This document shows, in pieces, positions 16,782 to 25,825 of a stretch of DNA of 64,000 nt. The notes beneath the pieces were generated by a model that saw only the letters and a program-made list of their open reading frames with translations, was not told where the DNA came from and did not search any database. The translations under genes and the position numbers were made by a program. The first letter of the stretch is position 1, and every line of letters starts with the position of its first letter. The DNA comes from Halogeometricum limi (GTDB taxonomy: Archaea; Halobacteriota; Halobacteria; Halobacteriales; Haloferacaceae), in the NCBI RefSeq assembly GCF_900115785.1, contig NZ_FOYS01000001.1, positions 548,769 to 612,768 on the forward strand, given 5' to 3'.

Positions 16782-17872
16782 TGACGCTCTCAGCGCTCTC
16801 GCTCCGGTGTTCGGCGTGCGGCGAGACGTACGAGACCGACTGGGCGTGGCGCTGTGACTGCGGCGCACCGCTCGACTTCCTCGCGGACGCCCGGCCGTCG
16901 CGGGACGCCCCCGACCCCCGCGGGTTCGACGACCGGCGCGGCCTCTGGTCGTTCGCCGACTTCCTCCCGGTCGGCCCGCACGTCACCCTCGGCGAGGGGA
17001 TGACGCCGCTCGTGGACGCGCCCGACTGGGACGCTTCGTTCAAGTTGGAGTACGTCTTCCCCACCGGGTCGTTCAAGGACCGCGGCGCGACGACGACGCT
17101 CTCCGTCGCCGCCGAACTCGGCGTCGAGAAAGTGGTCGAAGACTCCTCGGGCAACGCGGGGGCCGCCGTCGCCACCTACGCCGCCCGCGCGGGCATCGAC
17201 GCCGACATCTACGTCCCCGCTTCGGTCAAGGCCTCGAAACTCCGCGCCATCGAACGCGCCGGGGCCACGCCCGTCCGTGTCGAAGGCTCCCGCGAGGACG
17301 TGACCGACGCCTGCGTCGACGCCGTCGAGGCGGGGGAAGGCTGGTACGCCTCCCACGCGTGGAACCCCGCGTTCTTCGCCGGGACGGCCACGTTCGCCTA
17401 CGAACTCGCCTACCAGCGCGGGTGGTCCGCACCCGACGCCGTCGTGACGCCACTCGGACACGGAACGCTCTTCTTGGGCGCGTACCGCGGGTTCCGCGCC
17501 CTGCGGGACGCGGGTTGGATAGACGAGATTCCGACACTGCTCGGCGCGCAGGCGGCCGGCTACGCCCCGATTGCCGACGAACTGCACGGCCAGAACGAGG
17601 GACGGAACGACGTGGCCGACGGCATCCAGATTCGCGACCCGACCCGACGCGGACAGATTCTCGCCGCCATCGACGCCACCGACGGCGACGCTATCGCCCT
17701 CTCTGCCTCCGCGGTGGAGTCGGAACTGGACGCCCTCCACCGAAAGGGGTTCTACACCGAACCGACGTGCGCCGTCGCCCCCGCCGCACTCCGCGAGTAC
17801 CGCGAACGCGGCGTCCTCGCGCCCGACGACGACGTGGTCGTCCCCCTCACCGGGAGCGGACTGAAGGGCTGA
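16781..17872 (+). CDS. thrC: Threonine synthase-like PLP enzyme
   Basis: 363 residues of the threonine synthase family, which makes threonine from O-phosphohomoserine. The N-terminus has a zinc-ribbon-like start (CSACGETYETDW followed by CDCGAPLDF). The PLP lysine lies in TGSFKDRGATTTLS (about residue 101), the asparagine loop in EDSSGNAGAAVATYAARAG, and the protein ends in the family tail LTGSGLKG. Haloarchaea often carry two or three thrC paralogues; being fused in an operon with an acyl-amino-acid hydrolase, this one may act on a related substrate rather than in the main threonine pathway. The start ATG shares its A with the upstream TGA. Confidence 0.83.
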   Translation: MTLSALSLRCSACGETYETDWAWRCDCGAPLDFLADARPSRDAPDPRGFDDRRGLWSFADFLPVGPHVTLGEGMTPLVDAPDWDASFKLEYVFPTGSFKDRGATTTLSVAAELGVEKVVEDSSGNAGAAVATYAARAGIDADIYVPASVKASKLRAIERAGATPVRVEGSREDVTDACVDAVEAGEGWYASHAWNPAFFAGTATFAYELAYQRGWSAPDAVVTPLGHGTLFLGAYRGFRALRDAGWIDEIPTLLGAQAAGYAPIADELHGQNEGRNDVADGIQIRDPTRRGQILAAIDATDGDAIALSASAVESELDALHRKGFYTEPTCAVAPAALREYRERGVLAPDDDVVVPLTGSGLKG

Positions 17873-17919
17873 AGACGCGACTCGGCTCTCGGCGTCTCGA
17901 CCGGCACGAAAAAATCAGC

Positions 17920-18201
17920 TCAGCTCGGGCGACCCGCGTCCTTTCCGGGCGTTTCGGTCTCTCTCTCCGCCTCTCCTCCGAACGTGTCGATACCGAGGGC
18001 GTCGTTGAGCGGGCATTTCTGCGTGATGCCCGTCGCGAGGAAGACGGCGCCGACGAGGAGGGCGACACCCGCGACGACGAGACCGAGGGTCCCGGCCGCG
18101 ATGGTGAACATCCCTCCGAGCGCCGCGGCACCCGCGACGATGAGGAGCGGTCCGACGACGAGTCGGGCGATACGGTCGTAGCCACCGACGTTTTTCTGCA
18201 T
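17920..18201 (-). CDS. DUF2892 (YgaP-like) small membrane protein
   Basis: 93 residues beginning MQKNVGGYDRIARLVVGPLL, the hallmark N-terminus of DUF2892 proteins (N-x-G-x-x-D-R-x-x-R). Two membrane helices follow (about residues 12-35 and 40-60), then KCPLNDALGIDTF, in which the cysteine and the CPLN phrase are also family features. An acidic, disordered tail closes the chain. The fold is the membrane part of E. coli YgaP, which there is attached to a rhodanese domain absent here. The role is unknown. It converges with the threonine synthase-like gene at a gap of 47 bases. Confidence 0.85.
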   Translation of the reverse strand: MQKNVGGYDRIARLVVGPLLIVAGAAALGGMFTIAAGTLGLVVAGVALLVGAVFLATGITQKCPLNDALGIDTFGGEAERETETPGKDAGRPS

Positions 18202-18277
18202 GAGTTCTCCCGGTTCTACGTACGCCGTGTGACAGTATAACGGGAGAGTCTGGTTCTCGGAAACAGGGAACGGAGCG

Positions 18278-19039
18278 TCACCGGTCGTAGCGTCGCTGTC
18301 GGCCGCTCAACCGTTCGTCCCAGTCTATCCACTCCTGTTCCCACCCGTTCTTCGCGAAGTAGCCCGTGTCCGGACTGTCGAACTCGGCGTCCTCGCGCAT
18401 CGTCCGGTTCCGGGTGGGGCCGCCTCGCTGTTCGCCCTCCACGAGGAGCGGTTCGAAGGCGACGGGGCCGTGTTTCTCGACCACCTCGCCGTCGGCGTCG
18501 ACGCTCACGAGCGTCTGCTTCGGGCCGCCCATCGGGAAGACGAGTCGCCCGTCGGGGTCCAGTTGCGAGACGAGTCGTTTCGGCGGGGCGATAGCCGCCG
18601 CCTCGACCAGGATGCGGTCGAACGGGGCGTACTCCGGCAGGCCGTCCGCGCCGTCGCGCCGGTCCACGAGGACGGCCGCAGAGCCGACGGACTGGAGGTT
18701 CGACCGCGCCGCGTAGACGAGCGTCCGGTCGATATCGACGGCGTGGACGTGCGTCTCGCCGACTATCTCGGCCAACAGCGCGGCGGTGTAGCCGACGCCG
18801 GCTCCGACGACGAGCACGTCGTCTTCGGGGTCCGCTTCGAGTGCCGAGAGGAGTCGCGCGACGTCTGCGGGCGCGAGAACGGTCGAACCCTCGTAGTCGC
18901 TCGAACGGTTCTGGTACGGCGCGTCGTCGACGAACTCGTGACGGGGGACGGTTCGCATCGCGAGAGAGACGGGTTCGGCCACGTCCATCCCGTGTTCGAG
19001 GCCGTCGACCATGTCCTCACGCAGTACCGCGGGGTCCAT
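18278..19039 (-). CDS. pcm: Protein-L-isoaspartate O-methyltransferase family protein
   Basis: SAM-dependent enzyme that methylates isoaspartyl residues in damaged proteins so that they can revert to aspartate. At 253 residues it is slightly longer than the bacterial type. It shows the N-terminal substrate segment (AMRTVPRHEFVDDAPYQN), the SAM motif I as VLVVGAGVGYTAALLAE near residue 75, the acidic motif VHAVDID, and post-motif segments PFDRILVEAA and LDPDGRLVFPMG. The C-terminal 50 residues (EQEWIDWDERL) are a haloarchaeal extension. The signature G-x-G-(S/T)-G-Y appears as GAGVGY. It is followed on the same strand by nothing close; another methyltransferase lies 22 bases upstream. Confidence 0.87.
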   Translation of the reverse strand: MDPAVLREDMVDGLEHGMDVAEPVSLAMRTVPRHEFVDDAPYQNRSSDYEGSTVLAPADVARLLSALEADPEDDVLVVGAGVGYTAALLAEIVGETHVHAVDIDRTLVYAARSNLQSVGSAAVLVDRRDGADGLPEYAPFDRILVEAAAIAPPKRLVSQLDPDGRLVFPMGGPKQTLVSVDADGEVVEKHGPVAFEPLLVEGEQRGGPTRNRTMREDAEFDSPDTGYFAKNGWEQEWIDWDERLSGRQRRYDR

Positions 19040-19060
19040 ACGCCCTCTCGGAAGTCCGCA

Positions 19061-20005
19061 CTAATCAACCGCACGCTCCGGCCGTTTCGCGACGAGGAGC
19101 GACCGGTCGTCGCCCGGAATCGTCGAGACGGTCACGTCGTCGAACCCCGCCGATTCGAGCCACGACCGGAGCGTCGCTTCGGTGTAGACGTCGCCGTGGC
19201 CGACGCCCAGCGCCCGGATTCGGCCCCTGACCGCCGTCGTCGACCCGTCGCGGACGACGTCGACGACTGTGAGCGTTCCGCCGGGTTCGAGCGCTTCGAA
19301 CGCGCTCGCGAGGAGCGTCCGGTTCTCCGCGGCGTCGTAGCCGCTCGTCACGTCGGCGAGGAAGACGAGTCCGAACGCGTCGTCCACCGCGAAGTCGGGC
19401 GCGTCGGCGGCGACGGTTCGAACGCCTCGGTGCACGAGCATCGGTTCGACGGCGTCGACGACCGACGATTCGTCGAGGAGCGTCGCGTCGTACCCTCTGG
19501 CGGCGAACTCCGTCGCGTAGACGCCGGAGGCCCCACGGACGTCGAGGACGCGTTCTGCGTCCGGCGCCTCGCGGACGGCGGCGGTGACTCGTGCGCGAAC
19601 TCGCGCGTCGTCCGTCGCCGCGTGCGCACCCAACCGGTTCCGCGTCCAGTCGGCGGGGCGTTCCGGCCCCTCGCCCGTCCGCATCGTCTCGGGGAGGTCG
19701 ACCCACAGGTCGAACAGGTCGAGCGTGTGCGGGAGGCGGCCGATAGAGCGTACGTCTCGCTTCGCGAGGAACCCGAGCGCGCGGTTGGTTATCTCGTACT
19801 CGCCTCCCACTTGGCGGACGAACCCGAGGTCGGAGAGCGATTCGACGACGACTCGCGCGGCGTGTTCGGTGACGCCCGCGTCGGCGGCGACTTCGCTTGG
19901 CGTTCCGGCGGCGTCGAGGAGGGCGTCCAAGACGCCGCTTCGCCGGGCCGCCCACAGCAAGAACAGTTCCTCTGCGTCGAGCGACGACCGGTCTCGCGTC
20001 GGCAT
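19061..20005 (-). CDS. Class I SAM methyltransferase with N-terminal winged-helix dimerisation domain
   Basis: 314 residues from ATG 20005 (MPTRDRSSLDAEELFLLW). The first 90 residues form a dimerisation winged helix typical of O-methyltransferases (GVLDALLDAAGTPSEVAADAGVTEHAARVVVESLSDLGFV). The catalytic part runs from about residue 150. Its SAM motif I reads VLDVRGASGVYATEF, with the first glycine of the usual D-x-G-x-G-x-G replaced by arginine, then TLLDESSVV and a D-V-T motif IV (FLADVTSG). This layout is shared with small-molecule O-methyltransferases, including quinone and hydroxyneurosporene types. The substrate is unknown. It is separated by 21 bases from the pcm-like gene and likely forms an operon with it. 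Confidence 0.8.
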   Translation of the reverse strand: MPTRDRSSLDAEELFLLWAARRSGVLDALLDAAGTPSEVAADAGVTEHAARVVVESLSDLGFVRQVGGEYEITNRALGFLAKRDVRSIGRLPHTLDLFDLWVDLPETMRTGEGPERPADWTRNRLGAHAATDDARVRARVTAAVREAPDAERVLDVRGASGVYATEFAARGYDATLLDESSVVDAVEPMLVHRGVRTVAADAPDFAVDDAFGLVFLADVTSGYDAAENRTLLASAFEALEPGGTLTVVDVVRDGSTTAVRGRIRALGVGHGDVYTEATLRSWLESAGFDDVTVSTIPGDDRSLLVAKRPERAVD

Positions 20006-20232
20006 GGTTCGTCCCACGTCCCCCTGGACCAAAAGTCGGCCTACTCCGTCACGTCGGCCCGGTTTCGGGAGTCGAAACGTCCTCCTAACGCGTCCGAGCC
20101 GCTGACTGTTTCAGACTGTTTCAGCGGCCTAATCGCACGACTGCGGCGGATTCAATCGACGGCCGTTCGGACAGTAACGGTCCGAAACGTGACTCACTAT
20201 TTATGAGCGCAGAGCGGTTTTCTGTTGCTACG

Positions 20233-20718
20233 ATGGGCGCCCGAGATACCCCCGCACACGACTCGGCGAACGATACGCGTACGTCCGCTGTCCGAAGAGA
20301 TATGCACGGAACTGACCGATACGCACGCCTTCCACGTAACGACGCCTTCCACATCCTCAGAGACGACCGCCGCCGGGCGGTCCTCCGGTACCTCGCGACC
20401 GAACAGACCGACCGCCCGACGCCGCTCTCGACGCTGGCGGCGTTCGTCGCCGCCGTCGTCTACGACGCCGACGAGGAGTCGAAATCGGTCGGTGAGGTAC
20501 AGTCGCGCGTCCGCATCGCACTCCACCACGTCCACCTCCCGGTGCTCGAAGACCACGGTGTCGTCGAGTACGACGACGCGAACCGGACCGTGACACCGAA
20601 CCCCCTCCTCGCGGCACTGGTTCCGTTCCTCGGCGACGGACTCGCGGCCGACGCCGACCTGGTCGTCGATACGGTCGCCGTCGAACGACACGGATACCAC
20701 GACGCCGCACCCCGCTGA
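20233..20718 (+). CDS. Haloarchaeal winged-helix (DUF7344-type) regulator
   Basis: The 161-residue protein (from ATG 20233) contains one winged-helix domain in the middle: DAFHILRDDRRRAVLRYLATEQ, then an extended segment and VRIALHHVHLPVLEDHGVVEYD. This matches the haloarchaeal ArsR-like family with the 'D-x-x-F-x-x-L-x-x-x-R-R' opening. An ATG at 20203 overlaps an A/T element (ACTATTTATGAG) that looks like the TATA box, so the start is placed at 20233; MHGTDRYARL at 20302 is a further option. The protein has no sensor domain, and its targets are unknown. It converges with the zinc-finger gene, 48 bases apart. Confidence 0.72.
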   Translation: MGARDTPAHDSANDTRTSAVRRDMHGTDRYARLPRNDAFHILRDDRRRAVLRYLATEQTDRPTPLSTLAAFVAAVVYDADEESKSVGEVQSRVRIALHHVHLPVLEDHGVVEYDDANRTVTPNPLLAALVPFLGDGLAADADLVVDTVAVERHGYHDAAPR

Positions 20719-20766
20719 CCGCCGTTCACCGGCGACTCGGCTCTCCCCGTTCTTTCGACTCCTCAG

Positions 20767-21423
20767 TCACCACGCCGACCACGCGGACGTGGTCTTGTCG
20801 GTGCCGTACAGTCGATTGACGTCTTTGGCGTACACCATGTCGCCGTCGTGGTCGAGTTTTCCGTGGCGGTACTCCGGGGCGTCGTCGCGGACGTGAAGCG
20901 CCTTCACGAGGAACTTCTCGTCGCCGAACGACTCCGTCTCGCCGACGACGAACTCGTAGTCGCCGGGGACGTTCACTTTGAAGCTCCGGGTGTTCTCGCG
21001 GTAGCCCGTCCCCTCTTTCGGGTTGACCGTGACGCGGACGGAGACGTTGTCGACGGCGCGCGTCCAGATGGTTCGCGCCTCCGCTATCGTGGACTCCTCG
21101 GCACGCTGCTCGGGTCCGACTTCGATACCCGTGATTCGGACGAGCATGATGGCCTCCGGCGTGTCGACGATGAACTCCTCGCCGACGGCGATGGTCTCTT
21201 TCGGCGGCGCGTCGACCATCGTCGTGAACGAGTCGCCGTCCTGCGAGACGACGACTTTCTTCTCGACTTCCGTCTCCTCTTCGATGCGGACCTTGTGGAC
21301 GTGACTGCACTCCGTGCAGCGAACCGTCGCGTGACCGCCCGATTTCAGCACCTCGTGGACCGTCTCTTCCCCGGGCGAACAGGAGGGACAGGCGACCGCG
21401 ATGCGGTCTTGCGTGTTGCTCAT
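20767..21423 (-). CDS. HVO_0476-type zinc-finger protein
   Basis: 218 residues with an N-terminal zinc ribbon: CPSC at residues 12-15 and CTEC about 20 residues later, followed by HVHKVRIEE. The remainder is a beta-rich, acidic domain containing EEFIVDTPEAIMLVRITGIE and NVSVRVTVNPKEG and closing with DKTTSAWSAW. It matches the architecture that databases name after HVO_0476 of Haloferax volcanii. The function is not known; the zinc ribbon suggests binding of nucleic acid or protein. ATG at 21423 is the natural start, directly before MSNTQDRIAVACPSC. It is divergent from the 53-aa membrane protein gene. Confidence 0.83.
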   Translation of the reverse strand: MSNTQDRIAVACPSCSPGEETVHEVLKSGGHATVRCTECSHVHKVRIEEETEVEKKVVVSQDGDSFTTMVDAPPKETIAVGEEFIVDTPEAIMLVRITGIEVGPEQRAEESTIAEARTIWTRAVDNVSVRVTVNPKEGTGYRENTRSFKVNVPGDYEFVVGETESFGDEKFLVKALHVRDDAPEYRHGKLDHDGDMVYAKDVNRLYGTDKTTSAWSAW

Positions 21424-21543
21424 GCGGGCTTCTACCCCGTCACGCCGTAAATATCCGTGCTTCCACCGGCTCCGTGTGACCGCGTGACTCGCCGTCGCCA
21501 AAGCAGACAGGGGTTTGATATTTATGCCGGAGGACGGAGACGT

Positions 21544-21705
21544 ATGGTCTCTCGCCACACGAAAACCACCGCCGCGTTCGTCCTCCTCGCCACCGTCCTC
21601 TGGTTGTTCGCCCAACAGTACACCGACGACGCGTGGGTGCTGTGGGGTATCCTCGTCGGCGTCGGGGTCCTCCTCCCGACGGCGCTGAACGAGGCGAGGA
21701 CGTAA
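21544..21705 (+). CDS. Membrane microprotein (53 aa)
   Basis: A 53-residue protein with basic N-terminus MVSRHTKTT, one helix (residues 8-25), a short acidic turn (QQYTDDAW) and a second helix (VLWGILVGVGVLLPTAL). It is predicted to form a helical hairpin. A TATA-like GATATTTATG (21518-21525) and a purine-rich GGAGG (21529-21533), 11 bases before the ATG, support expression; an actual Shine-Dalgarno is uncommon in this window. Unknown function. It ends 17 bases before the convergent aminopeptidase gene. Confidence 0.65.
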   Translation: MVSRHTKTTAAFVLLATVLWLFAQQYTDDAWVLWGILVGVGVLLPTALNEART

Positions 21706-21721
21706 CTGGTCGTCTGGGGTC

Positions 21722-22672
21722 CTACTCCGGAAGTTCCACTTCCTCTCCATCCGCGTACACGGTCGGCTCTCGAATGATGCCGTCTAAGTGGAGCGGCGCG
21801 TCCGTGTCGCCGCCGATGCCCGCGTCGTCGCCGATGGCGATGTGGACCGTCCCCGCGGCTTTCTCGTCTAAGAGAACCGACCCCACCAACTCGTCGACGC
21901 CGACGTTCGTCCCGATTCCGAGTTCGGCCAGGTTGTATGCATCGCGGCCGACGTCCGCCGCGCCCGCTTCGACCTGTTCGCGCACGTCGTCGTCGGAGAT
22001 GTGGGTCACGAACCCGTCTTCGACCTCGAATCTGAGCCGTTGACCCTCTTCTAACAGACCGTGCGGCATCATCGTCCCGTCGACGACGTACGTGCCGTTC
22101 GCGTTCTCCGGCGAGACGAACACCTCGCCCGCGGGAAGGTTCGAGAAGCCGCCCGCCTCGTGGACGATGCCGGTGTCGGCCAACCAGTCTCTGTCGCCCG
22201 GTTCGAAGGTGATGTCCGTCCCCGCGGGCGTCGTCACGCGAATCTCCTCGGCCTCCGTGACCTGTTTCAGCACGTCGAGACAGTGCCGCGAGATGGCGTC
22301 GTAGTCGGCGTCGAGGCCGGTGAGAAACACGTCTTCCGTGATGCCGGGGAGCGTCGCGCCGCGCGCGCCCGCCTCGCAGGCGTCACCGCGGGCGCGGGTG
22401 TGACTGAGGCTCTTGGAGGTGGGCGCGAGGAACACGTCCGCCTCGGCCATCGCGGCGGCGACGGGTGCGGGCGGTTCCTCGCCGTGTTGGCTTCCGGGCG
22501 GGTAGCGAAGGAGCGTCGCGTCCGCGGTGACGTCCGAGGCGACGTCGTAGAGCGCTTCGCCGATACTGCGACGTTTGTCGTCGGTGACGACGACGCAGGA
22601 CTCGTCGGCCCCGAGGTCCATACACTGTACGACGGCCGTCTCCGCGGCGGCGCGTAACTCGCTCTCGGTCAT
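21722..22672 (-). CDS. Aminopeptidase-like (M29/leucyl aminopeptidase type) protein
   Basis: 316 residues. The N-terminal half is an alpha/beta domain (ESCVVVTDDKRRSIGEALYD) and the HTRARGDACEAGARGA segment matches the M29-like thermophilic aminopeptidase group. The C-terminal half contains the metal-site region: NLPAGEVFVSPENANGTYVVDG has the family glutamate, and later AYNLAELGIGTN and GTVHIAIGDD carry further ligands. M29 enzymes remove N-terminal residues from peptides using two cobalt or zinc ions. The family ends in a glutamate/aspartate-rich edge as here. ATG at 22672 (MTESELRAAAE) is preferred to an in-frame start 13 codons upstream. It is divergent from gapII. Confidence 0.8.
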   Translation of the reverse strand: MTESELRAAAETAVVQCMDLGADESCVVVTDDKRRSIGEALYDVASDVTADATLLRYPPGSQHGEEPPAPVAAAMAEADVFLAPTSKSLSHTRARGDACEAGARGATLPGITEDVFLTGLDADYDAISRHCLDVLKQVTEAEEIRVTTPAGTDITFEPGDRDWLADTGIVHEAGGFSNLPAGEVFVSPENANGTYVVDGTMMPHGLLEEGQRLRFEVEDGFVTHISDDDVREQVEAGAADVGRDAYNLAELGIGTNVGVDELVGSVLLDEKAAGTVHIAIGDDAGIGGDTDAPLHLDGIIREPTVYADGEEVELPE

Positions 22673-22861
22673 GTCTCGACGTCGGTCTCCCGGCTGGTTA
22701 GTCGTTCCCATCCCGCTTCGGACGGGCGGTCTCGGAGACGTGAGGAACCACAGATTAGTAACTCGCCTTCGTGAGAATCCGCCGCGTTACTCGCCGCGGA
22801 GTTAATTTCTAACAAAAAATCTCCGAAATAACTATTGTCTCCGGCCTTCGACAACTCACCG

Positions 22862-23947
22862 ATGATACGAGTGGGTGTCAACGGCTACGGGACGATTGGA
22901 AAACGCGTCGCCGACGCCGTGGACGCACAACCGGACATGGAAGTCGTCGGAGTGGCCAAGACGCAACCGAACTTCGAGGCGCACACCGCCGTCCAGCGCG
23001 GATACCAGATGTACGCCGCGATTCCAGAGCGGATGCCGCTCTTCGCGGAGGCGGGTATCGACGTCGCAGGCGCCGTCGACGAGTTGGTCGCCGACGCGGA
23101 CGTCGTCGTCGACTGCACGCCCTCCGGCATCGGCGCGAAGAACAAGGAACTGTACGAGTCCCACGACACGCCGGCCATCTTCCAGGGCGGCGAGGACGCC
23201 GACGTGGCCGACGTGAGTTTCAACGCTCGCTCGAACTACGACGCCGCCCTCGGCGCGGACTACGTCCGGGCCGTCTCCTGTAACACGACCGGTCTCTCGC
23301 GCATCATCGCCCCCCTGCGCGAGGAGTACGGCGTGGAGAAGGTACGGGCGACGCTCGTCCGCCGCGGCGGCGACCCCGGACAGAACTCCCGCGGCCCCAT
23401 CAACGACATCCTGCCGAACCCCATCAAGGTCCCCAGTCACCACGGCCCCGACGTGAAGACCATCTTCCCCGACCTCGCCATCGACACGCTCGGGATGAAG
23501 GTGCCCGCGACGCTGATGCACGTTCACAGCCTCAACGTCACGCTCGAAGACGACGTGACCGGCGCGCACGTCCGCCAACTGTTAGAGAAGGAGTCGCGCG
23601 TCTACGTCATCCCCGAGGGGATGGGCATCGACGGCGCGGGGAAACTGAAGGACTTCGCCCTCGACGCGGGCCGCCCGCGCGGCGACCTCTGGGAGAACTG
23701 CGTGTGGGGCGAGTCCATCGCCACCGAGGGTCGCGACCTCTACCTGTTCCAGGCCATCCACCAAGAGTCCGACGTGATTCCGGAGAACGTCGACGCCATC
23801 CGCGCGATGACGGAGTCCGCCAGTCAGGCGGACAGCATGGCGACGACCGACGAGTACCTCGGCGTCGGTATCACGGGTGACCCGTCGGGTTTTAGCCACG
23901 AGGACCGGTCCGAGACGGTCCCCGAGACGGAACTCGCGGACGACTGA
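22862..23947 (+). CDS. gapB: Glyceraldehyde-3-phosphate dehydrogenase, archaeal type II
   Basis: Phosphorylating GAPDH of the archaeal class, usually used in the gluconeogenic direction in haloarchaea. 361 residues from ATG 22862. The coenzyme fold begins [16 protein letters not shown]; after the second beta strand the chain reads GVAKTQP, with no acidic residue, which favours NADP. The catalytic cysteine is Cys140 in [12 protein letters not shown], the archaeal sequence context, followed by LVRRGGDP and [10 protein letters not shown]. It shares only the fold with the type I enzyme 3 kb downstream. It has its own promoter region, divergent from the aminopeptidase gene. Confidence 0.95.
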   Translation: MIRVGVNGYGTIGKRVADAVDAQPDMEVVGVAKTQPNFEAHTAVQRGYQMYAAIPERMPLFAEAGIDVAGAVDELVADADVVVDCTPSGIGAKNKELYESHDTPAIFQGGEDADVADVSFNARSNYDAALGADYVRAVSCNTTGLSRIIAPLREEYGVEKVRATLVRRGGDPGQNSRGPINDILPNPIKVPSHHGPDVKTIFPDLAIDTLGMKVPATLMHVHSLNVTLEDDVTGAHVRQLLEKESRVYVIPEGMGIDGAGKLKDFALDAGRPRGDLWENCVWGESIATEGRDLYLFQAIHQESDVIPENVDAIRAMTESASQADSMATTDEYLGVGITGDPSGFSHEDRSETVPETELADD

Positions 23948-23978
23948 CCCCCCGACGACGCCCGTTTTCGCTGCCTCT

Positions 23979-24467
23979 TCACACCTCGTAGAACGCTACG
24001 TCGCCTTCCTCGGTGTCGAACAGTGCGACGTGGTACGTGTCGTCCGCGCCCGGTATCGGCAGTCCGCCGGGGTTGACGTGGACGGTGTCGCCCCGTTCCT
24101 CGTACGTTCGCTGGTGCGTGTGCCCGCGGAAGACGTAGTCGTACTCGCCCGAGTCTACCAGTGCGTCGACCAGCGTCTCGCTCGTCCCGTGGTAGACGGC
24201 GACCGAGTGACCGTCGAACTCCAACGCCGCGCACTCGCCGTGGTACGTACCGAACGACTCGATGACGGTCGAGAGGTTCCACTCGCCGTCGTTGTTGCCG
24301 CGGACGGCGTGGAAGTCGAACTCGGCGTCGAAGACGTTCGCCGTGAACGGCGACACCACGTCGCCGCAATGAAGCACCGTCTCAACTCCCGCCTCCTCGA
24401 ACGTCTCCACCGCGTCGCGGGCCAATTCGAGGTTGTCGTGCGTGTCAGAACAGATGCCGATTCGCAT
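23979..24467 (-). CDS. YfcE/MJ0936-type metallophosphoesterase
   Basis: A 162-residue calcineurin-like phosphodiesterase. All metal-ligand motifs are visible: ICSDTHDN (D-x-H) at residues 4-11, HCGDVVS (G-D) near residue 36, VRGNND (G-N-x-D) near 57, and GHTHQRT (G-H-T-H) near 108. The following NPGGLPIPG is also typical. Close relatives hydrolyse phosphodiesters such as 2',3'-cyclic AMP or bis-p-nitrophenyl phosphate; the physiological substrate is unknown. It sits between gapII and pgk on the minus strand, but no functional tie to glycolysis is evident. Confidence 0.92.
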   Translation of the reverse strand: MRIGICSDTHDNLELARDAVETFEEAGVETVLHCGDVVSPFTANVFDAEFDFHAVRGNNDGEWNLSTVIESFGTYHGECAALEFDGHSVAVYHGTSETLVDALVDSGEYDYVFRGHTHQRTYEERGDTVHVNPGGLPIPGADDTYHVALFDTEEGDVAFYEV

Positions 24468-24541
24468 GCTGGCGCGTTCGACGGCGGGTCAAAAAAGCGT
24501 GGCGCGATAGCGGGCCGTGAACCGAGCGAAATCGACCGCAG

Positions 24542-25753
24542 TCAGTTCCGCTGAAGCACTTCCACGCCGACCAGCGACGCGCCCGTCAGCGCGCGGATGT
24601 ACGCGCCGCCGGCGATGGAGACGTGGCCGAAGTCGTCCTCGTCCATCCCGTACATCTCGATGGCGCGGGAGGTGTCGCCGCCGCCGACGACGGAGAAGCA
24701 GTCCGTCTCGGCGATGGCTTTCAGGACGCCGACGGTGCCCTTCGAGAAGCGTTCGTCCTCGAACAGGCCGAGCGCACCTTTCACGAAGACGGCCTCGGAG
24801 TCGCGAATCACGGGGTCGTACTCAGAGACGGTGTCGGACCCGATGTCGAGGTAGCCTCGGTCCTTCTCGTCGATGTCTTCCACTCGGATTTCGGCGCGTT
24901 CGTCGTCAGCGTCTTCGTACGCCAAGTCGACGGCGAGTGTTATCTGGTCGCCGCGTTCTTCGATGAGCGACTCGATGGTCTCGTGGTTCGCCTCCCACTG
25001 GTCGTCGAACAGGTCCATCTCGCCCACGTCGTAGCCCACGTCGTGGCCGGCGGCGCGGAGGAACAGTTCGCCCGCGATGCCGCCCAAGAGGAACTGGTCG
25101 ACTTTCTCGCCGAGGTTGTTCATCACGTCGATGACGTCCGTCGCCTTCGTCCCGCCGACGACCATCGTCACCTGTCCGTCGAACTCTCTGGTCGCTATCG
25201 AGGAGTTCGCCTCGTACTCCGTCTCCATCACGCGCCCGGCGTAGGCGGGGAGTTCGAGGGGGAAGCCGACGAGCGACGCGTGCGAGCGGTGCGCCGCCGA
25301 GTAGGCGTCGTTGACGTACGCGTCGAACAGGGGTGCGAGCGTCCCGACGAACTCGGTGTCGGCCTTGTCTTCGGGCGACTCCTCGGGCAACTCCTCGTCG
25401 CACATCCGGGTGTTCTCCAAGAGGAGTATCTCGCCCTCTCCGAGCGACTGGATGGCCTCCGCGGCGTCTTCGCCGTAGGTGTCTGCGACGAATCCAACGT
25501 CGCGGCCGACGTGTTCTGCGAGGATGTCTGCGTGCTGTTCCAGAGACACGAAGTCGTCGCCGCCGGGACGGCCCTGGTGGGCCATCAGGACGACGCGGTC
25601 ACCGCGTTCGGCGAGTTCGCGGACGGTCTCCGCGTGGCGTTCGAAGCGGCGGTTGTCCTGCACTGTCCCGTCTTCGACGGGCGAGTTCAGGTCGAGGCGG
25701 ACGAGGACGAGTTGGCCGGGTTCGAGGTCGTCGAGCGTCTTGAACGTGGACAT
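24542..25753 (-). CDS. pgk: Phosphoglycerate kinase
   Basis: Transfers phosphate between 1,3-bisphosphoglycerate and ADP. The 403-residue protein has the substrate-binding N-terminal motif LVRLDLNSPVEDGTVQDNRRF, the VVLMAHQGRPGG segment, the histidine-containing YVNDAYSAAHRSHAS, and the C-terminal nucleotide loop VVGGGDTSRAIEMYG. In PGK the aspartate-glycine-glycine loop usually reads GGGD, as here. It is on the same strand as the type I GAPDH, whose stop codon lies 72 bases upstream, so the pair very probably forms a glycolytic operon gapI-pgk. Confidence 0.96.
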   Translation of the reverse strand: MSTFKTLDDLEPGQLVLVRLDLNSPVEDGTVQDNRRFERHAETVRELAERGDRVVLMAHQGRPGGDDFVSLEQHADILAEHVGRDVGFVADTYGEDAAEAIQSLGEGEILLLENTRMCDEELPEESPEDKADTEFVGTLAPLFDAYVNDAYSAAHRSHASLVGFPLELPAYAGRVMETEYEANSSIATREFDGQVTMVVGGTKATDVIDVMNNLGEKVDQFLLGGIAGELFLRAAGHDVGYDVGEMDLFDDQWEANHETIESLIEERGDQITLAVDLAYEDADDERAEIRVEDIDEKDRGYLDIGSDTVSEYDPVIRDSEAVFVKGALGLFEDERFSKGTVGVLKAIAETDCFSVVGGGDTSRAIEMYGMDEDDFGHVSIAGGAYIRALTGASLVGVEVLQRN

Positions 25754-25825
25754 GTGGGTATCAGATGAGGAAACGAAGAGCGGTCACTTAGTGGTGCGTG
25801 GAGTGGGTGCGGTCGACCCGGGCGC

